Of a stretch of DNA of 64,000 bases, positions 1-8,951 are shown in pieces. A model generated the notes under the pieces. The model saw nothing but the letters and a program-made list of their open reading frames with translations, was not told the DNA's origin and did no database searches. The DNA comes from an uncultured Paracoccaceae bacterium (GTDB taxonomy: Bacteria; Pseudomonadota; Alphaproteobacteria; Rhodobacterales; Rhodobacteraceae): the NCBI GenBank assembly GCA_947493335.1, contig CANLQO010000008.1:19511-83510 (forward strand). Reading direction: 5' to 3'. A program made the position numbers and the translations under genes. Position 1 is the stretch's first letter. Each line of letters opens with the position of its first letter.

Positions 1-170
1 TCGAGGCCTTCAAGGAACCCCGCATCAATATCTGACGCATGCACATTGGCCCCGTCGCGGATCAACCTTTCGGTGATCGCGCGACCGATGCCTTGCCCCG
101 CCGCCGAAACGCAGATGGTTTTCCCATCCAATCGCCCTGCCGGCGCAGTTATCTGTGCTGTCTGGCTCAA
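1..170 (-). CDS. SDR family oxidoreductase, 3' truncated by window edge
   Basis: This is the N-terminal part (56 codons) of a second short-chain dehydrogenase; the rest lies outside the window. The frame reads a typical SDR opening with the cofactor glycine motif SAAGQGIGRA. I place the start at TTG 170, which overlaps the stop of the upstream SDR gene in a TTGA arrangement and gives MSQTAQITAPAGRLDGKT; there is no good Shine-Dalgarno, so translational coupling is likely. It is the last visible gene of the kinase/enolase-paralogue/hydrolase operon, so it probably oxidises or reduces a pathway intermediate. The coding frame is clear; the substrate is unknown. Confidence 0.8.
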   Translation of the reverse strand, partial: MSQTAQITAPAGRLDGKTICVSAAGQGIGRAITERLIRDGANVHASDIDAGFLEGL

Positions 171-919
171 TACGTGGCCCGCCCGCCAGACAGGTCGAAA
201 ACTGCGCCGGTAGAATACGAGCATTCCTCAGTGCACATCCAGCCGACCATGGCCGCGATCTCTTCGACCGTGCCCATCCGACCCATCGGGATTTTGGCAA
301 GCATATAGCCGATCTGCTCTTCGGTGACGTCATCCAGCATTTCGGTCTTGATGACGGCCGGACAGATTGCATTCGCCCGAATGTTGCTGGTTGCCAGTTC
401 CTTGCCGAGGCTTTTCGTGAGACCGATCACCCCCGCCTTTGAAACGGAATAGGCCGACGCATTGGGATTGCCGTCTTTGCCCGCCATCGACGCGATGTTT
501 ACGATCCGCCCATAGTCGCTTTGCTGCATGTAGGGCACGATCGCGCGGCAGGTGTGGAAGATGCCGTTCAGGTTGACGTTCATCACCGCGTTCCACGTGT
601 CGAGCGGGTAATCTGTGACCGGTACGTTGACCCCTGCAATACCCGCAGCGTTCACGAGAATTTCTATGCCGCCCAGTGTGTCGGAAACGGATGCAGCCCC
701 GGCTTCGACCTGTGCGTAGTCAGACACATCAACGGTGTTGACTGCCACCTGCCCTAGCGGATCCAGTGCCGCTTTTGCACGCCCAAGTGCATCTGCATTC
801 ACATCCCAAAGCGCCACCGACGCCCCGCTTTCAAGGAACCGTTTAGCAAAGGCAAAGCCCATACCGCGTGCGCCACCAGTGATGACCGCTCGGCGGCCTT
901 TCAGGTCAAGTGTGTTCAT
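167..919 (-). CDS. SDR family NAD(P)-dependent oxidoreductase
   Basis: A 250-residue classical SDR. The Rossmann glycine motif TGGARGMG is at residues 14-21, NAAG at 90-93, the catalytic serine near 144 and the YxxxK pair at Tyr157/Lys161. Asp39 after the second strand suggests NAD rather than NADP. It follows the FAH-family hydrolase by 20 bases. In known non-phosphorylative fucose and rhamnose pathways an SDR oxidises a 2-keto-3-deoxy acid to the diketo acid that a FAH hydrolase then splits; a similar role here is inference from gene order. Confidence 0.92.
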   Translation of the reverse strand: MNTLDLKGRRAVITGGARGMGFAFAKRFLESGASVALWDVNADALGRAKAALDPLGQVAVNTVDVSDYAQVEAGAASVSDTLGGIEILVNAAGIAGVNVPVTDYPLDTWNAVMNVNLNGIFHTCRAIVPYMQQSDYGRIVNIASMAGKDGNPNASAYSVSKAGVIGLTKSLGKELATSNIRANAICPAVIKTEMLDDVTEEQIGYMLAKIPMGRMGTVEEIAAMVGWMCTEECSYSTGAVFDLSGGRATY

Positions 920-939
920 TGCGTTCTCCTCAGCACCCT

Positions 940-1788
940 TTACAGGGCGACAACAGTTTGTTTTTGCTCACCTAACCCGTCTATCCCAAGGCACACTTCG
1001 TCGCCTTCCTTCAACCAGACTTGCGGATTCATTCCGGCGCCAACACCAGGAGGGGTTCCGGTACAGATCAAATCTCCGGGCTCTAGTCGGGTGAATTCGG
1101 ACATGTAGCTGACGATGGTTTCGACATCGAAGATCATCGTCGATGTCTTTCCGGTCTGCATGCGCTGCCCATTTACATCCAGCCACATGCCGAGCGACTG
1201 GACGTCGGCAATCTCGTCCGTTGTCGCCAGAAAAGGCCCTGTTGGACAGAAATTGGGGAAGCTTTTGCCTTTGACCCACTGCCCTGCGCGTTCCATTTGC
1301 CATGCGCGCTCAGAGATATCGTTGACCAGCACGAAACCCGCGATGTGATCCATCGCGTCTTCCTTTGAGATGTTGAGGGCAGGCTTGCCGATGACGATGC
1401 CCAGCTCGACTTCCCAGTCGAGTTTTGTCATCTGCGGCGACTTGAGAATGTTGTCGTTCGGCCCGCAATAGGTAACGGTCGATTTGTTGAACAAGATCGG
1501 TTCCACGGGAACCGGCAGTCCGGCCTCTTTGGCGTGATCCGAGTAGTTCAGCCCAACGCACCAGACGTTGAACGGCTGTGCCATGGGTGGTGCCAGGCGT
1601 TTGCCTTCGATATCCGCGACCGGCAGGCTTTTGGCGTCGGTTCCTTTCAACTTGGCCAGTAGCTCTGGCGACATGGTGCGCGGGCCAAAATCGGCGACGA
1701 TGGATGACGCGTCGCGCGCTACCCCGTCCGCATCAATGATGCAGGGGATTTTCGATCCGGTTTGGTCGCCGTAACGGGACAGTTTCAT
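940..1788 (-). CDS. Fumarylacetoacetate hydrolase family protein
   Basis: A 282-residue FAH-superfamily hydrolase. The C-terminal FAH domain starts near residue 75 (WCVGLNYSDHAKE). The metal-binding acids are visible as Glu126 and Glu128 in DWEVELG and Asp157 in VNDISER. Members cleave or hydrate keto acids with Mg or Mn; the size and motifs fit the 2,4-diketo-3-deoxy-L-fuconate hydrolase subgroup, though substrate cannot be read from sequence. Its ATG overlaps the stop of the enolase paralogue as ATGA, so the two are translationally coupled. It probably releases pyruvate or a related product at the end of the pathway. Confidence 0.9.
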   Translation of the reverse strand: MKLSRYGDQTGSKIPCIIDADGVARDASSIVADFGPRTMSPELLAKLKGTDAKSLPVADIEGKRLAPPMAQPFNVWCVGLNYSDHAKEAGLPVPVEPILFNKSTVTYCGPNDNILKSPQMTKLDWEVELGIVIGKPALNISKEDAMDHIAGFVLVNDISERAWQMERAGQWVKGKSFPNFCPTGPFLATTDEIADVQSLGMWLDVNGQRMQTGKTSTMIFDVETIVSYMSEFTRLEPGDLICTGTPPGVGAGMNPQVWLKEGDEVCLGIDGLGEQKQTVVAL

Positions 1789-3101
1789 GCTGCTGTTTCC
1801 TTTTTAGATTGTTTTCCCCACCACGTGTTCGCCAGGGGCGCACCGCCCACAAATGACTCCACCCCGAGGGCATCCTGAATGCGCAGGCATTCGTTCCATT
1901 TCACCATTCGTTCGGAGCGGGTGAAGGAACCGACCTTCAGCTGCCCCCCGCCCAATCCTGTCGCCAGATGGCTGATGGAAACATCTTCGGTTTCACCGGA
2001 TCGCGCCGAAACGATCGCGCCCCAGCCCGCGCTGCGAGCCTTGCGGAACGTATCAAAGCCTTCGGTGACGGTGCCCGCTTGGTTGACCTTAATCAGAACA
2101 GCATTGCAGGCCCCATCTTCTTGCGCCTGTTCAACGAGGGCGGCATTCGTCACCAGATAATCGTCGCCGATAATCTGCACGCGGTCCCCGAACCGACGGG
2201 TGAATTCGCGCGTTCCTTCAACATCGCCTTCGGCAAGCGGGTCTTCGATAGAGGCAATCGGATAGCTGTCCAGCCAGCCGCCCAACATGTCGATCATCGC
2301 GCCGTTGTCCATTTCACGGTCTTCAAGCGCCAACCGATAGCAGTCATCGGTGCAAAACTCTGATGCGGCGATATCAAGGGAGATGACAACGCGCTCGCCT
2401 GGCTTTTCACCGGCCTTTTCAATCGCACTCACCAACGTCTCCAGCGCCTCTTCGTTGCTGTCGAAATTGGGCCACCAGCCACCTTCATCCGCGACACCGG
2501 CCATTTTCCCTTTGGACGCCATGATGTCGCCAGCGGCAAAATAGACCTCGTTGGTGATTTCCATCACCTCGTCAAAGCTGTCAGCGCCGGGCACCATAAT
2601 CATGAAATCCTGAATGTCGACACGCCGGCCCGCATGCGCCCCACCGCCAAAGATCTGGATTTCCGGCAAGGGAAGCGACGGCGTAAAGCCGGTTGTTTCA
2701 GACACGTGCAGCCATAGCGCTTTGCCCGCATCCGCCGCAGCCGCGTGCAGCACTGCAAGAGAGGTGGCGACGGTTGCATTACCGCCAAGCGTTTCCTTCA
2801 GAGCCGACGGGTCGAGCCTTAGAATGACTCGATCAATGCCCGATTGGTCCGCTACATCCATGCCGGTGATCGCTTGCGCAATGGGACCGTTCACACTGGC
2901 GAGTGCGCGAGAAACTCCCTTACCCCGCAAAGCCCTGCCACCGTCGCGCAAATCAATCGCCTCGCGCGTTCCTCTGGAGGCGCCCGCAGGTGCAATTGCC
3001 CTGCCCACCACGCCGTTTGCTAGCGTCACATCCACTTCGACGGTCGGGTGGCCACGCGAGTCCCAGACCCGCCGCCCAAATACGCGTTTGATGGCTGTCA
3101 C
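1785..3101 (-). CDS. Enolase paralogue with altered catalytic residues
   Basis: A 438-residue protein that aligns along its length with phosphopyruvate hydratase. Metal ligands Asp243, Glu286 and Asp313 are kept, as are the catalytic Glu206 and Lys338, Lys389, and the Arg368-Ser369 phosphate site. Two positions differ from true enolases: the Glu of the QEFM motif is Asp165, and the active-site His (yeast His373) is Ala367. The loop SRGHPTVEV is also modified. It is unlikely to be the housekeeping enolase. The GTG start overlaps the stop of the upstream kinase as GTGA. I infer a dehydratase acting on a phosphorylated sugar acid made by that kinase. Confidence 0.9.
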   Translation of the reverse strand: MTAIKRVFGRRVWDSRGHPTVEVDVTLANGVVGRAIAPAGASRGTREAIDLRDGGRALRGKGVSRALASVNGPIAQAITGMDVADQSGIDRVILRLDPSALKETLGGNATVATSLAVLHAAAADAGKALWLHVSETTGFTPSLPLPEIQIFGGGAHAGRRVDIQDFMIMVPGADSFDEVMEITNEVYFAAGDIMASKGKMAGVADEGGWWPNFDSNEEALETLVSAIEKAGEKPGERVVISLDIAASEFCTDDCYRLALEDREMDNGAMIDMLGGWLDSYPIASIEDPLAEGDVEGTREFTRRFGDRVQIIGDDYLVTNAALVEQAQEDGACNAVLIKVNQAGTVTEGFDTFRKARSAGWGAIVSARSGETEDVSISHLATGLGGGQLKVGSFTRSERMVKWNECLRIQDALGVESFVGGAPLANTWWGKQSKKETAA

Positions 3102-4111
3102 AGTGATACTTCCTTCAATACAGTTTTAAAAATTTCGACGAGGTCTGAGATCTGGCGAACGGGGTTCTTCAAGACCGAAACAGCCAGATTGCGGGTCTGT
3201 TCGCGTTCGGCCTCATCAAGGTATTCAACCGGCGATTTCCCATCGATCCGCGCCAGCATCAGTGCCGGCACAAGGCGCGCGATGCGCTCTTCCAACACCG
3301 TCGCATTCTCCCAAGAAATATGCGCGCAATACGCAACCCAGAACTCCTCGACAGCCGCCAATAGGTCTGCCCGCAAAGCCGGAACGTAGATTGCTTTCAA
3401 AATCAGGTGGTTCAGACAAAAGGCCGGATCAAAACTCGCGTCGCCCATCGTCGCACATTCGGCGTCCAACAGGATCGGTGCACCGTTGCGGATCAAAATG
3501 TTCTTCGGGCTGACATCGCCATGCACCAGGACATTGGCGTTTTCGTATAGCGCCTCCGCCATCGCGTTCAGGGTATCAGCCAAGTCAGGGTGTACCTGTG
3601 CCGTGAACGTCAAATAGGGTTCGATCCGCAATGCTCGAAAGTCATCCCGGTTTTGAAAAGCTGACCTATCAAATCCTGCCTGCGCCGACACCGCGTGAAT
3701 GCGCCCAAGCAAATCGCCGACGGCCTTCGCCTCGCCGCGCGATGGGCTTCCAGTCAGCATCGCGTCTTTCCAGAGGTAAACACCCTCGCCCGCGATAAAT
3801 TCCATTACGAACCCGTGCTCGGTCTCGGAACGGCCAAACAACTTCACGGCGTTATCGGGCGACAGATCTGCCGCCACCGAGAGCCATGCATACTCGGCCG
3901 CATTGCGGTGAACCGGCGCCCGCCAATCGGCAGCAACCTTTAATTTCGGCAATGCAAACTTGACGCAATAGCGCGCACCACCCACCACAACTGACGCAAT
4001 ATCAGAGGCGACGCCCCCAGCCAGAGCCGTGACATCTTGGGCATCGCCAGCCTGACCCAATCCCAGATCGGCAATTAGGTTCTGGCACTTGATTTCAAGA
4101 GTTTTGGTCAT
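3098..4111 (-). CDS. Aminoglycoside phosphotransferase/choline kinase-like kinase
   Basis: A 337-residue kinase of the APH family. The Brenner motif HGDVSPKN is at residues 197-204 and the metal-binding Asp at 216 (LLDAE); Lys51 is a plausible ATP-binding lysine. It is the first gene of the minus-strand operon and is coupled by a 4-base overlap to the enolase paralogue. APH folds also phosphorylate small alcohols and sugar acids, so a catabolic role is more likely than antibiotic resistance in this setting. The substrate is not known. Confidence 0.85.
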   Translation of the reverse strand: MTKTLEIKCQNLIADLGLGQAGDAQDVTALAGGVASDIASVVVGGARYCVKFALPKLKVAADWRAPVHRNAAEYAWLSVAADLSPDNAVKLFGRSETEHGFVMEFIAGEGVYLWKDAMLTGSPSRGEAKAVGDLLGRIHAVSAQAGFDRSAFQNRDDFRALRIEPYLTFTAQVHPDLADTLNAMAEALYENANVLVHGDVSPKNILIRNGAPILLDAECATMGDASFDPAFCLNHLILKAIYVPALRADLLAAVEEFWVAYCAHISWENATVLEERIARLVPALMLARIDGKSPVEYLDEAEREQTRNLAVSVLKNPVRQISDLVEIFKTVLKEVSL

Positions 4112-4133
4112 TGCGTCGCGAATTCCGGTATTG

Positions 4134-4147
4134 TGTTCACGTGAACA
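4134..4147. promoter_or_regulatory. Probable LacI-family operator
   Basis: TGTTCACGTGAACA is a perfect 14-base palindrome with a central CG, the usual form of LacI-family operators. It sits in the 116-base gap between the divergent kinase operon and the lacI-type gene, 23 bases from the kinase start, so it could control both directions. Confidence 0.75.
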
Positions 4148-4227
4148 TATATCGCTGTGGTAACTTGTGTGTCAAGATGCAGTTAGCTAAGTCTGCCAAC
4201 GTCAGAGCAACCAAGAGGTTAAATAAC

Positions 4228-5205
4228 GTGAGCCGCGTCACAATAAAAACCATCGCAAAAGATCTTGGCATCTCTCACATGACTGTCTCTCGGGCTTTGT
4301 CGGGCCACCCAAATGTCTTAAAAGAAACCCGCGAAACCATCCAAGCCCGCGCACGCGAACTCGGATACGTAAAAAGCGCGGCTGCGCTGGCTATGCGCGG
4401 CGATGGTCCGAGAATAGTAGGCCTTGTGCTGCCCAACATCGTGAATGAATTTTATGCACGGTTTGCCAATGCGATGTCGCTGGCCTGCGACGCGGACGCG
4501 CTACAATTGATCATCCACCTGACCAATGATGACTTCGAAGCTGAGGAGCTCGCCCTTGCGCGCCTACTAGAGGTCAATGCATCGGCCGTCGTAATGGTGC
4601 CGACGCCGGTGCAGGCGAACTCGCCTACGCCGAACTATGGATCCATGCGCGTCATTGAACTCATCCGCCAGCGGGACACCAATATCGTACACCCTTCGAT
4701 CATGGTGGAAGATGCAACGGCAATACGTGACGCGGTTCAGCACCTCGTCGATCAAGGCCATAGTAGGATCGCCTATATCGGAGCCAACCAGGCTCTTTCT
4801 AGCGGGCGTTTGCGGCTGGACGCATTCTTGGACGGTGCCAAGGAAGCAGGCTTGGACTCGAATGCCACGCAAGTGCGCACAGGCCCCCCTTCGTTTCAGA
4901 TGGCACAAGTTCACGCCCGCGACATTCTTGAAACAGGCGCAACTACGGCCTTAGTTTGCGGTGGCGTCGAAATTTCAAACGGCGCCCTGAGTGCTTTCAT
5001 GAGTCGTCCAAAAGGAACAGCTGAGAAGTTCGCCTTTGTCGGCTACGGCGACCCGTCATTTTACGCTTGGGTCAACGGTGGGATCACAACGATTCAGGTG
5101 CCCGTCCTGCGCCTGGCGAATTCGGCAATTGACCTAGTCAAAATGGCAAACTTCAACGGCGGCTTACCTCGCCTTTCATTTCCGGCCAATCTCATTATCC
5201 GGTGA
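4228..5205 (+). CDS. LacI family transcriptional regulator
   Basis: A 325-residue LacI/GalR repressor with an N-terminal HTH (VTIKTIAKDLGISHMTVSRA) followed by a periplasmic-binding-protein-like sensor domain. I choose GTG 4228 because AGAGG lies about ten bases upstream and the HTH then begins at the usual distance; an in-frame upstream extension to 4111 would overlap the operator and lacks family similarity. It probably represses the divergent catabolic operon until the substrate or an intermediate binds. Which ligand it senses cannot be told. Confidence 0.9.
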   Translation: MSRVTIKTIAKDLGISHMTVSRALSGHPNVLKETRETIQARARELGYVKSAAALAMRGDGPRIVGLVLPNIVNEFYARFANAMSLACDADALQLIIHLTNDDFEAEELALARLLEVNASAVVMVPTPVQANSPTPNYGSMRVIELIRQRDTNIVHPSIMVEDATAIRDAVQHLVDQGHSRIAYIGANQALSSGRLRLDAFLDGAKEAGLDSNATQVRTGPPSFQMAQVHARDILETGATTALVCGGVEISNGALSAFMSRPKGTAEKFAFVGYGDPSFYAWVNGGITTIQVPVLRLANSAIDLVKMANFNGGLPRLSFPANLIIR

Positions 5206-5301
5206 AACGCTTCATTTCTGTTGTCTAACGTCAGCGCTTTTGGGACGGATTTGAGGTTCCCGTAAGGGAGGATATCTGGTTCATCGCAGCTGTCATGGTG
5301 C

Positions 5302-5413
5302 TGTTAATTCCCGGACGCTTGCTTCAAAAAACTGGGCAAAATCAGTTACTGGTTGTGCTGTTATTTCCTGGATTGTATCCTTAATTTCGGGACTGTGCCT
5401 TTAATTTCCGGAC
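5302..5413 (+). repeat. Transposon left-end repeats (TniA/TnsB-type binding sites)
   Basis: Four copies of a 13-base motif close to TTAATTTCCGGAC start at 5304, 5361, 5381 and 5401. The last three are spaced exactly 20 bases apart. The first follows TG, giving a possible element terminus TGTTAATTCCCGGAC at 5302. Arrays like this at the edge of a Tni/Tns operon are the expected binding sites of the DDE transposase. The last copy ends 11 bases before the tniA start, so binding could also repress tniA. Confidence 0.7.
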
Positions 5414-5423
5414 GGTTCGTTTT

Positions 5424-7100
5424 GTGGATAAGTTGGATAGGCCCCGGCGCTTGGCAAAGGAAACAGAGAACTCGGAAGATTGGGCGCTCGCTATTGAGCG
5501 GGCTGATATGTTGCGTCCGATCTTAGAACTGGGCCGAGCTGGCCACGACGTGGGCCCGCTGTTGTTGGCTGCGGCGGAAGAGATGGGCGTTTCCCGTAGT
5601 TCTGTTTGGGAGTTTTATCGACGGTTGAAGCAAAACGATGGGCGGTCGAGCGCATTGCTTCCCAAGCGCCGTGGTCCAAAACGCGGGTCACGTCGTTTGG
5701 GTCGAGAGGTTGAGGCCATCATTGAGCGCGTTCTACGCCGACACTATTTGGTGCCCGAGCCACCCAGTTTCCTCCGGATTGTGGGCGAGATCCAGTCGGA
5801 GTGCGGGGCCCGGGGATTTCGCCGCCCAACCCGCCGTACGATCAAGGCCCGCCGAGACGCGATGGACCAGCGTGAAGTGCTGCGGAAGCGGAAAGGAGCT
5901 AAGGCCGCCAGAAAGGTATTCGAAGCGAGGGCAGGGGGGTTGGATGTGGAACACCCGTTGGAGGTTGTCCAGATTGATCACACCTTGGCAGATATTATCC
6001 TCGTTGACCAGGTTGAACGCAAACCTCTGGCGCGACCATGGCTGACACTCGCGATCGACGTTGCGACCCGTGTAGTCTTGGGTGCCTATGTCACTTTCGA
6101 CGCTCCATCCGTCTTGTCCATTTGCCTTTGCCTTGACCACTGCGTGCGGCCGAAGTCCATCCGGACACCGAGTTCGCTTGAGCAACTCTATTGGCCGACA
6201 GCCGGGATTCCACAGGCCATCCATGTCGATAACGGGCGGGACTTTCGCAGTGACGCCTTCCGATCGGCCTGTGCGGAATGGGGCATCTCGATCAACTACC
6301 GGCCGCCGGGCCGCGTGCACTTTGGCGGACATATCGAGCGCCTGATTGGCACGACCATGGGTGCTGTGCATGTACTGCCGGGATCGACGCAATCTTCGCC
6401 AAAAGCCAAGGGCGAGTATGACAGCGCTGCCAAGGCCTCAATGACCCTGGATGAGTTCGAGGACTGGCTGCAACTGGAGATTTGTCGGTACCATAATACA
6501 CGCCACAACGGATTGCGGCGAACCCCGCTGGCCGCCTGGGCCGATCTTGGGGGCGACGATGCTGGCCGCCAGGTCGTGGACACCGATGCCTTCCGGATCA
6601 GTTTCCTTCCGTCAGAACGCCGCCAACTTGGCAGGACTGGGATCAACTTGTTTTCTATCGGCTATTGGAGTGACGCCTTCGCGCTGATGATCGGGCGCGG
6701 CGCGGGGAAGGTTACAGTCAAGTACGACCCGCGAGATATGTCCCGGATTTGGGTGGTCACAGACGATGGTCGAACAATTGCGGCGCGCTACAAGGATCTT
6801 GCGCGGCCCAAAGTTTCCCTTTGGGAGTCGCGGCGCGCCAATGCAATCTTCCATGAGCGGCACGGCGGAAGGATATCGGAAGCAATTCTGTTCGGGATCA
6901 TTGAAGAGCAGCGGCGCATCGCCCATGCGTCGCGGCAACGGACGCTTACGGCGCGCCTGGACAAAGAACGCAAAGCACGCCTGCCAAACGACAAGCCGAA
7001 GCGGGATCCGTCCCGAGAGATGTTCGCAATTGATACAAGCAACCCCAACCTTCCAACTTACCCGATAGATGACTTTGATGGACCTCGACGAAAGACTTGA
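5424..7100 (+). CDS. tniA: Mu-type DDE transposase TniA (TnsB-like)
   Basis: A 558-residue transposase with an N-terminal HTH region, an rve-type catalytic core and a Mu C-terminal beta-barrel. The DDE triad reads as Asp185 (VVQIDHT), Asp269 (IHVDNGRDF) and Glu305 (GHIERLIG). Translation starts at GTG 5424, directly after the end-repeat array. The stop at 7100 overlaps the tniB start by 32 bases. It should perform strand transfer of the element, with TniB as ATPase partner and TniQ for target choice. Confidence 0.92.
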   Translation: MDKLDRPRRLAKETENSEDWALAIERADMLRPILELGRAGHDVGPLLLAAAEEMGVSRSSVWEFYRRLKQNDGRSSALLPKRRGPKRGSRRLGREVEAIIERVLRRHYLVPEPPSFLRIVGEIQSECGARGFRRPTRRTIKARRDAMDQREVLRKRKGAKAARKVFEARAGGLDVEHPLEVVQIDHTLADIILVDQVERKPLARPWLTLAIDVATRVVLGAYVTFDAPSVLSICLCLDHCVRPKSIRTPSSLEQLYWPTAGIPQAIHVDNGRDFRSDAFRSACAEWGISINYRPPGRVHFGGHIERLIGTTMGAVHVLPGSTQSSPKAKGEYDSAAKASMTLDEFEDWLQLEICRYHNTRHNGLRRTPLAAWADLGGDDAGRQVVDTDAFRISFLPSERRQLGRTGINLFSIGYWSDAFALMIGRGAGKVTVKYDPRDMSRIWVVTDDGRTIAARYKDLARPKVSLWESRRANAIFHERHGGRISEAILFGIIEEQRRIAHASRQRTLTARLDKERKARLPNDKPKRDPSREMFAIDTSNPNLPTYPIDDFDGPRRKT

Positions 7101-7932
7101 TCTCATTCGCAGCGATCGCTGGATCGCCTTTGACCGCGCAACCATTGTTCTCAACAGATTGACATCCCTGATGGAAATGCCTCGGCAGTCCAGAATGCCG
7201 GGCCTCATGGTTTATGGCAGCTCCGGCATCGGCAAGACCATGATCGCCAAGCGGATGGAGAGCCTCTACCCGAGTAATTATCGCTCTGACCTCGGGGTGA
7301 CGCGCACGCCGATCCTGCTCCTGCAGGCGCCGCCTGCACCGGATGAGCGGCGGTTCTATCAACATATCCTAGCGTCGATCGGCGCGCCGATGTGGGGCCG
7401 TCACACCATCTCCGAACTGGAGGTGCGGGCTCTCAGCCATTTGCGCGGCATGGATCTGAAGATGATCATGATCGACGAGGTCCACAATCTTTTGGCCGGA
7501 AGCTATCGTGAACAACGCCGTTTCCTGAACATGCTGCGCTTCCTATCCAATGATCTGTGCGCTTCACTCGTCGTTTTTGGTGTTAACGAAGCCGCTGAGG
7601 CCGTTCGCGGTGACGAACAACTTGCGCGCCGGCTGGACGAACATTTTCTGCCACTCTGGGATGATGATGTTGAGTTTTCCCGGCTGGTCCAGACTCTGAT
7701 CGCGGCAATGCAGTTGGAGCGTGGGTCCGGTCTAAGTGTTCAATCACTGCGCACCATTCTCGGTATTACTGGCGGCATCACGTCGCGTGTGTTCACGATG
7801 ATCAAGGCGCTCTCCATCGATGCCATTGAAACGGGCGAAGAGCGGATCACTGACGAGGCCGTCCAATCCTGGCAGCCAATCTGGGCCAAACATAGTTGGA
7901 CCGTTCGGAACCAACCGCAACCGGCATTTTAG
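7069..7932 (+). CDS. tniB: TniB family AAA+ ATPase
   Basis: A 287-residue ATP-binding protein of the TniB/TnsC type. Walker A is GSSGIGKT at residues 50-57 and Walker B is in MIMIDEVHNLL near residue 140. An ATG three codons downstream (7078) is an alternative start. The gene overlaps tniA upstream and shares one base with the GTG of tniQ. The family forms ATP-dependent filaments on target DNA and activates the transposase. Confidence 0.92.
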   Translation: MTLMDLDERLDLIRSDRWIAFDRATIVLNRLTSLMEMPRQSRMPGLMVYGSSGIGKTMIAKRMESLYPSNYRSDLGVTRTPILLLQAPPAPDERRFYQHILASIGAPMWGRHTISELEVRALSHLRGMDLKMIMIDEVHNLLAGSYREQRRFLNMLRFLSNDLCASLVVFGVNEAAEAVRGDEQLARRLDEHFLPLWDDDVEFSRLVQTLIAAMQLERGSGLSVQSLRTILGITGGITSRVFTMIKALSIDAIETGEERITDEAVQSWQPIWAKHSWTVRNQPQPAF

Positions 7933-8873
7933 TGACCCACAAACCTTTGCCGAGGCGTCCGGCACCTTATCCGGACGAGCTGCTGTCAAGCTGGATCGCC
8001 CGTCTGGCAAACGCCAACTTTTGTTCTGTGCCAGAGCTCTGCCAATATCTGGGGCTTGATCAAAAACGTCCGCCGGAAACGCAATCGGAATTGGCTGGCG
8101 TAGACCGCGACAGGTTCTGCGCAATGTTACGTCTGCTTCCTGCGGAGCTCGATCGCATGTTGCTCAGGCGACGGACTCAGTTCCCGGTCGAGTGCATTTC
8201 GTGGTCGGATTTTCAGAACTGCCCGACATGCGCACGAAAACAGCCTGGGATATCTCTGCGCCATTGGCGCTACGCCTGGTCCTTGCAATGCGACGTCTGC
8301 GGGTCCGAGCTGTCGCCAGTGCGCCGTGATCAAACGGCACATGCACACCTGCCCACCCGGCTCCGCACCCGGGCCAAAGAGGGAGCGAAGTGGCTAATGC
8401 TCGCCAATCGACACGGGGACCGGCTTGCTGGTCGACGGATGGATCTGACGCTGCAAGTCGCTTCTGTGCTCGCGCCAGAGTTCCGTCACGGTGCGCTCTT
8501 TTCTCAGAACCGAATAGATCGCTTCAAAGCCCTCGCCACCATCGACATCGGAATGACCCGACCTTTGCTAGCGGTTACGTTGTTGATGAAGAAAAGCGAC
8601 AGGGTTGGCGAGACCAAGCTTCGTACTGCTTTCCCGCACAAGCGGAAATTGGTGGATCGCCTTGCGCGACTTGCTGAAAGCTTACCACGGCAGAGGTCTC
8701 GAGAGGGAGGGGGTCTCAAGAACCAATCGCGGACGAACTGCGCAGGTACGGCCCATGCACCAAGACAGGAATATCTTCAGGCGGCGCGGAGAGCGATTGA
8801 TCAGCTTGGGGAAAACGCAGAACGGTCCGATTTGCTCAATTGCGCTGCGAAGTTCCTCGAATGCGCACGCTAA
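7932..8873 (+). CDS. tniQ: TniQ family transposition protein
   Basis: A 313-residue TniQ/TnsD-like protein. The N-terminus (PDELLSSWIARLANAN) is the family signature, and two cysteine pairs, CPTC and CDVC, with a nearby HWRY form the zinc-finger region. I start at GTG 7932, inside the tniB stop (TAGTG), which gives the normal family opening; a longer in-frame start at 7896 would overlap tniB more. It should link target recognition to the TniB ATPase. Confidence 0.88.
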   Translation: MTHKPLPRRPAPYPDELLSSWIARLANANFCSVPELCQYLGLDQKRPPETQSELAGVDRDRFCAMLRLLPAELDRMLLRRRTQFPVECISWSDFQNCPTCARKQPGISLRHWRYAWSLQCDVCGSELSPVRRDQTAHAHLPTRLRTRAKEGAKWLMLANRHGDRLAGRRMDLTLQVASVLAPEFRHGALFSQNRIDRFKALATIDIGMTRPLLAVTLLMKKSDRVGETKLRTAFPHKRKLVDRLARLAESLPRQRSREGGGLKNQSRTNCAGTAHAPRQEYLQAARRAIDQLGENAERSDLLNCAAKFLECAR

Positions 8874-8951
8874 TCCCCGTGTGGATATCTCATGAAAAAC
8901 CTTGCCAATTATTGAAAGTGGACAGCCATTACAAAAGAGTCCCAAAAATAA

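Larger units (their letters stand above)
5302..8873 (+). mobile_element. TniABQ (Tn402/Tn5053/Tn7-like) transposition module
   Basis: Three overlapping genes tniA, tniB and tniQ follow an end-repeat array, the core of a Tn7-like or Tn402-like element. It lies about 100 bases after the lacI-type stop. I searched downstream to about 11 kb for an inverted copy of the end repeat (GTCCGGAAATTAA-like) and found none, so the right end and the true extent are unknown. No resolvase (tniR) or tnsA-like endonuclease is visible. The following deaminase fragment and the gene at 9604 may be old cargo. Confidence 0.75.

Noticed and set aside
5733..6392. A 219-codon minus-strand open frame
   Set aside because: Lies wholly opposite tniA, whose DDE motifs fix the true frame.
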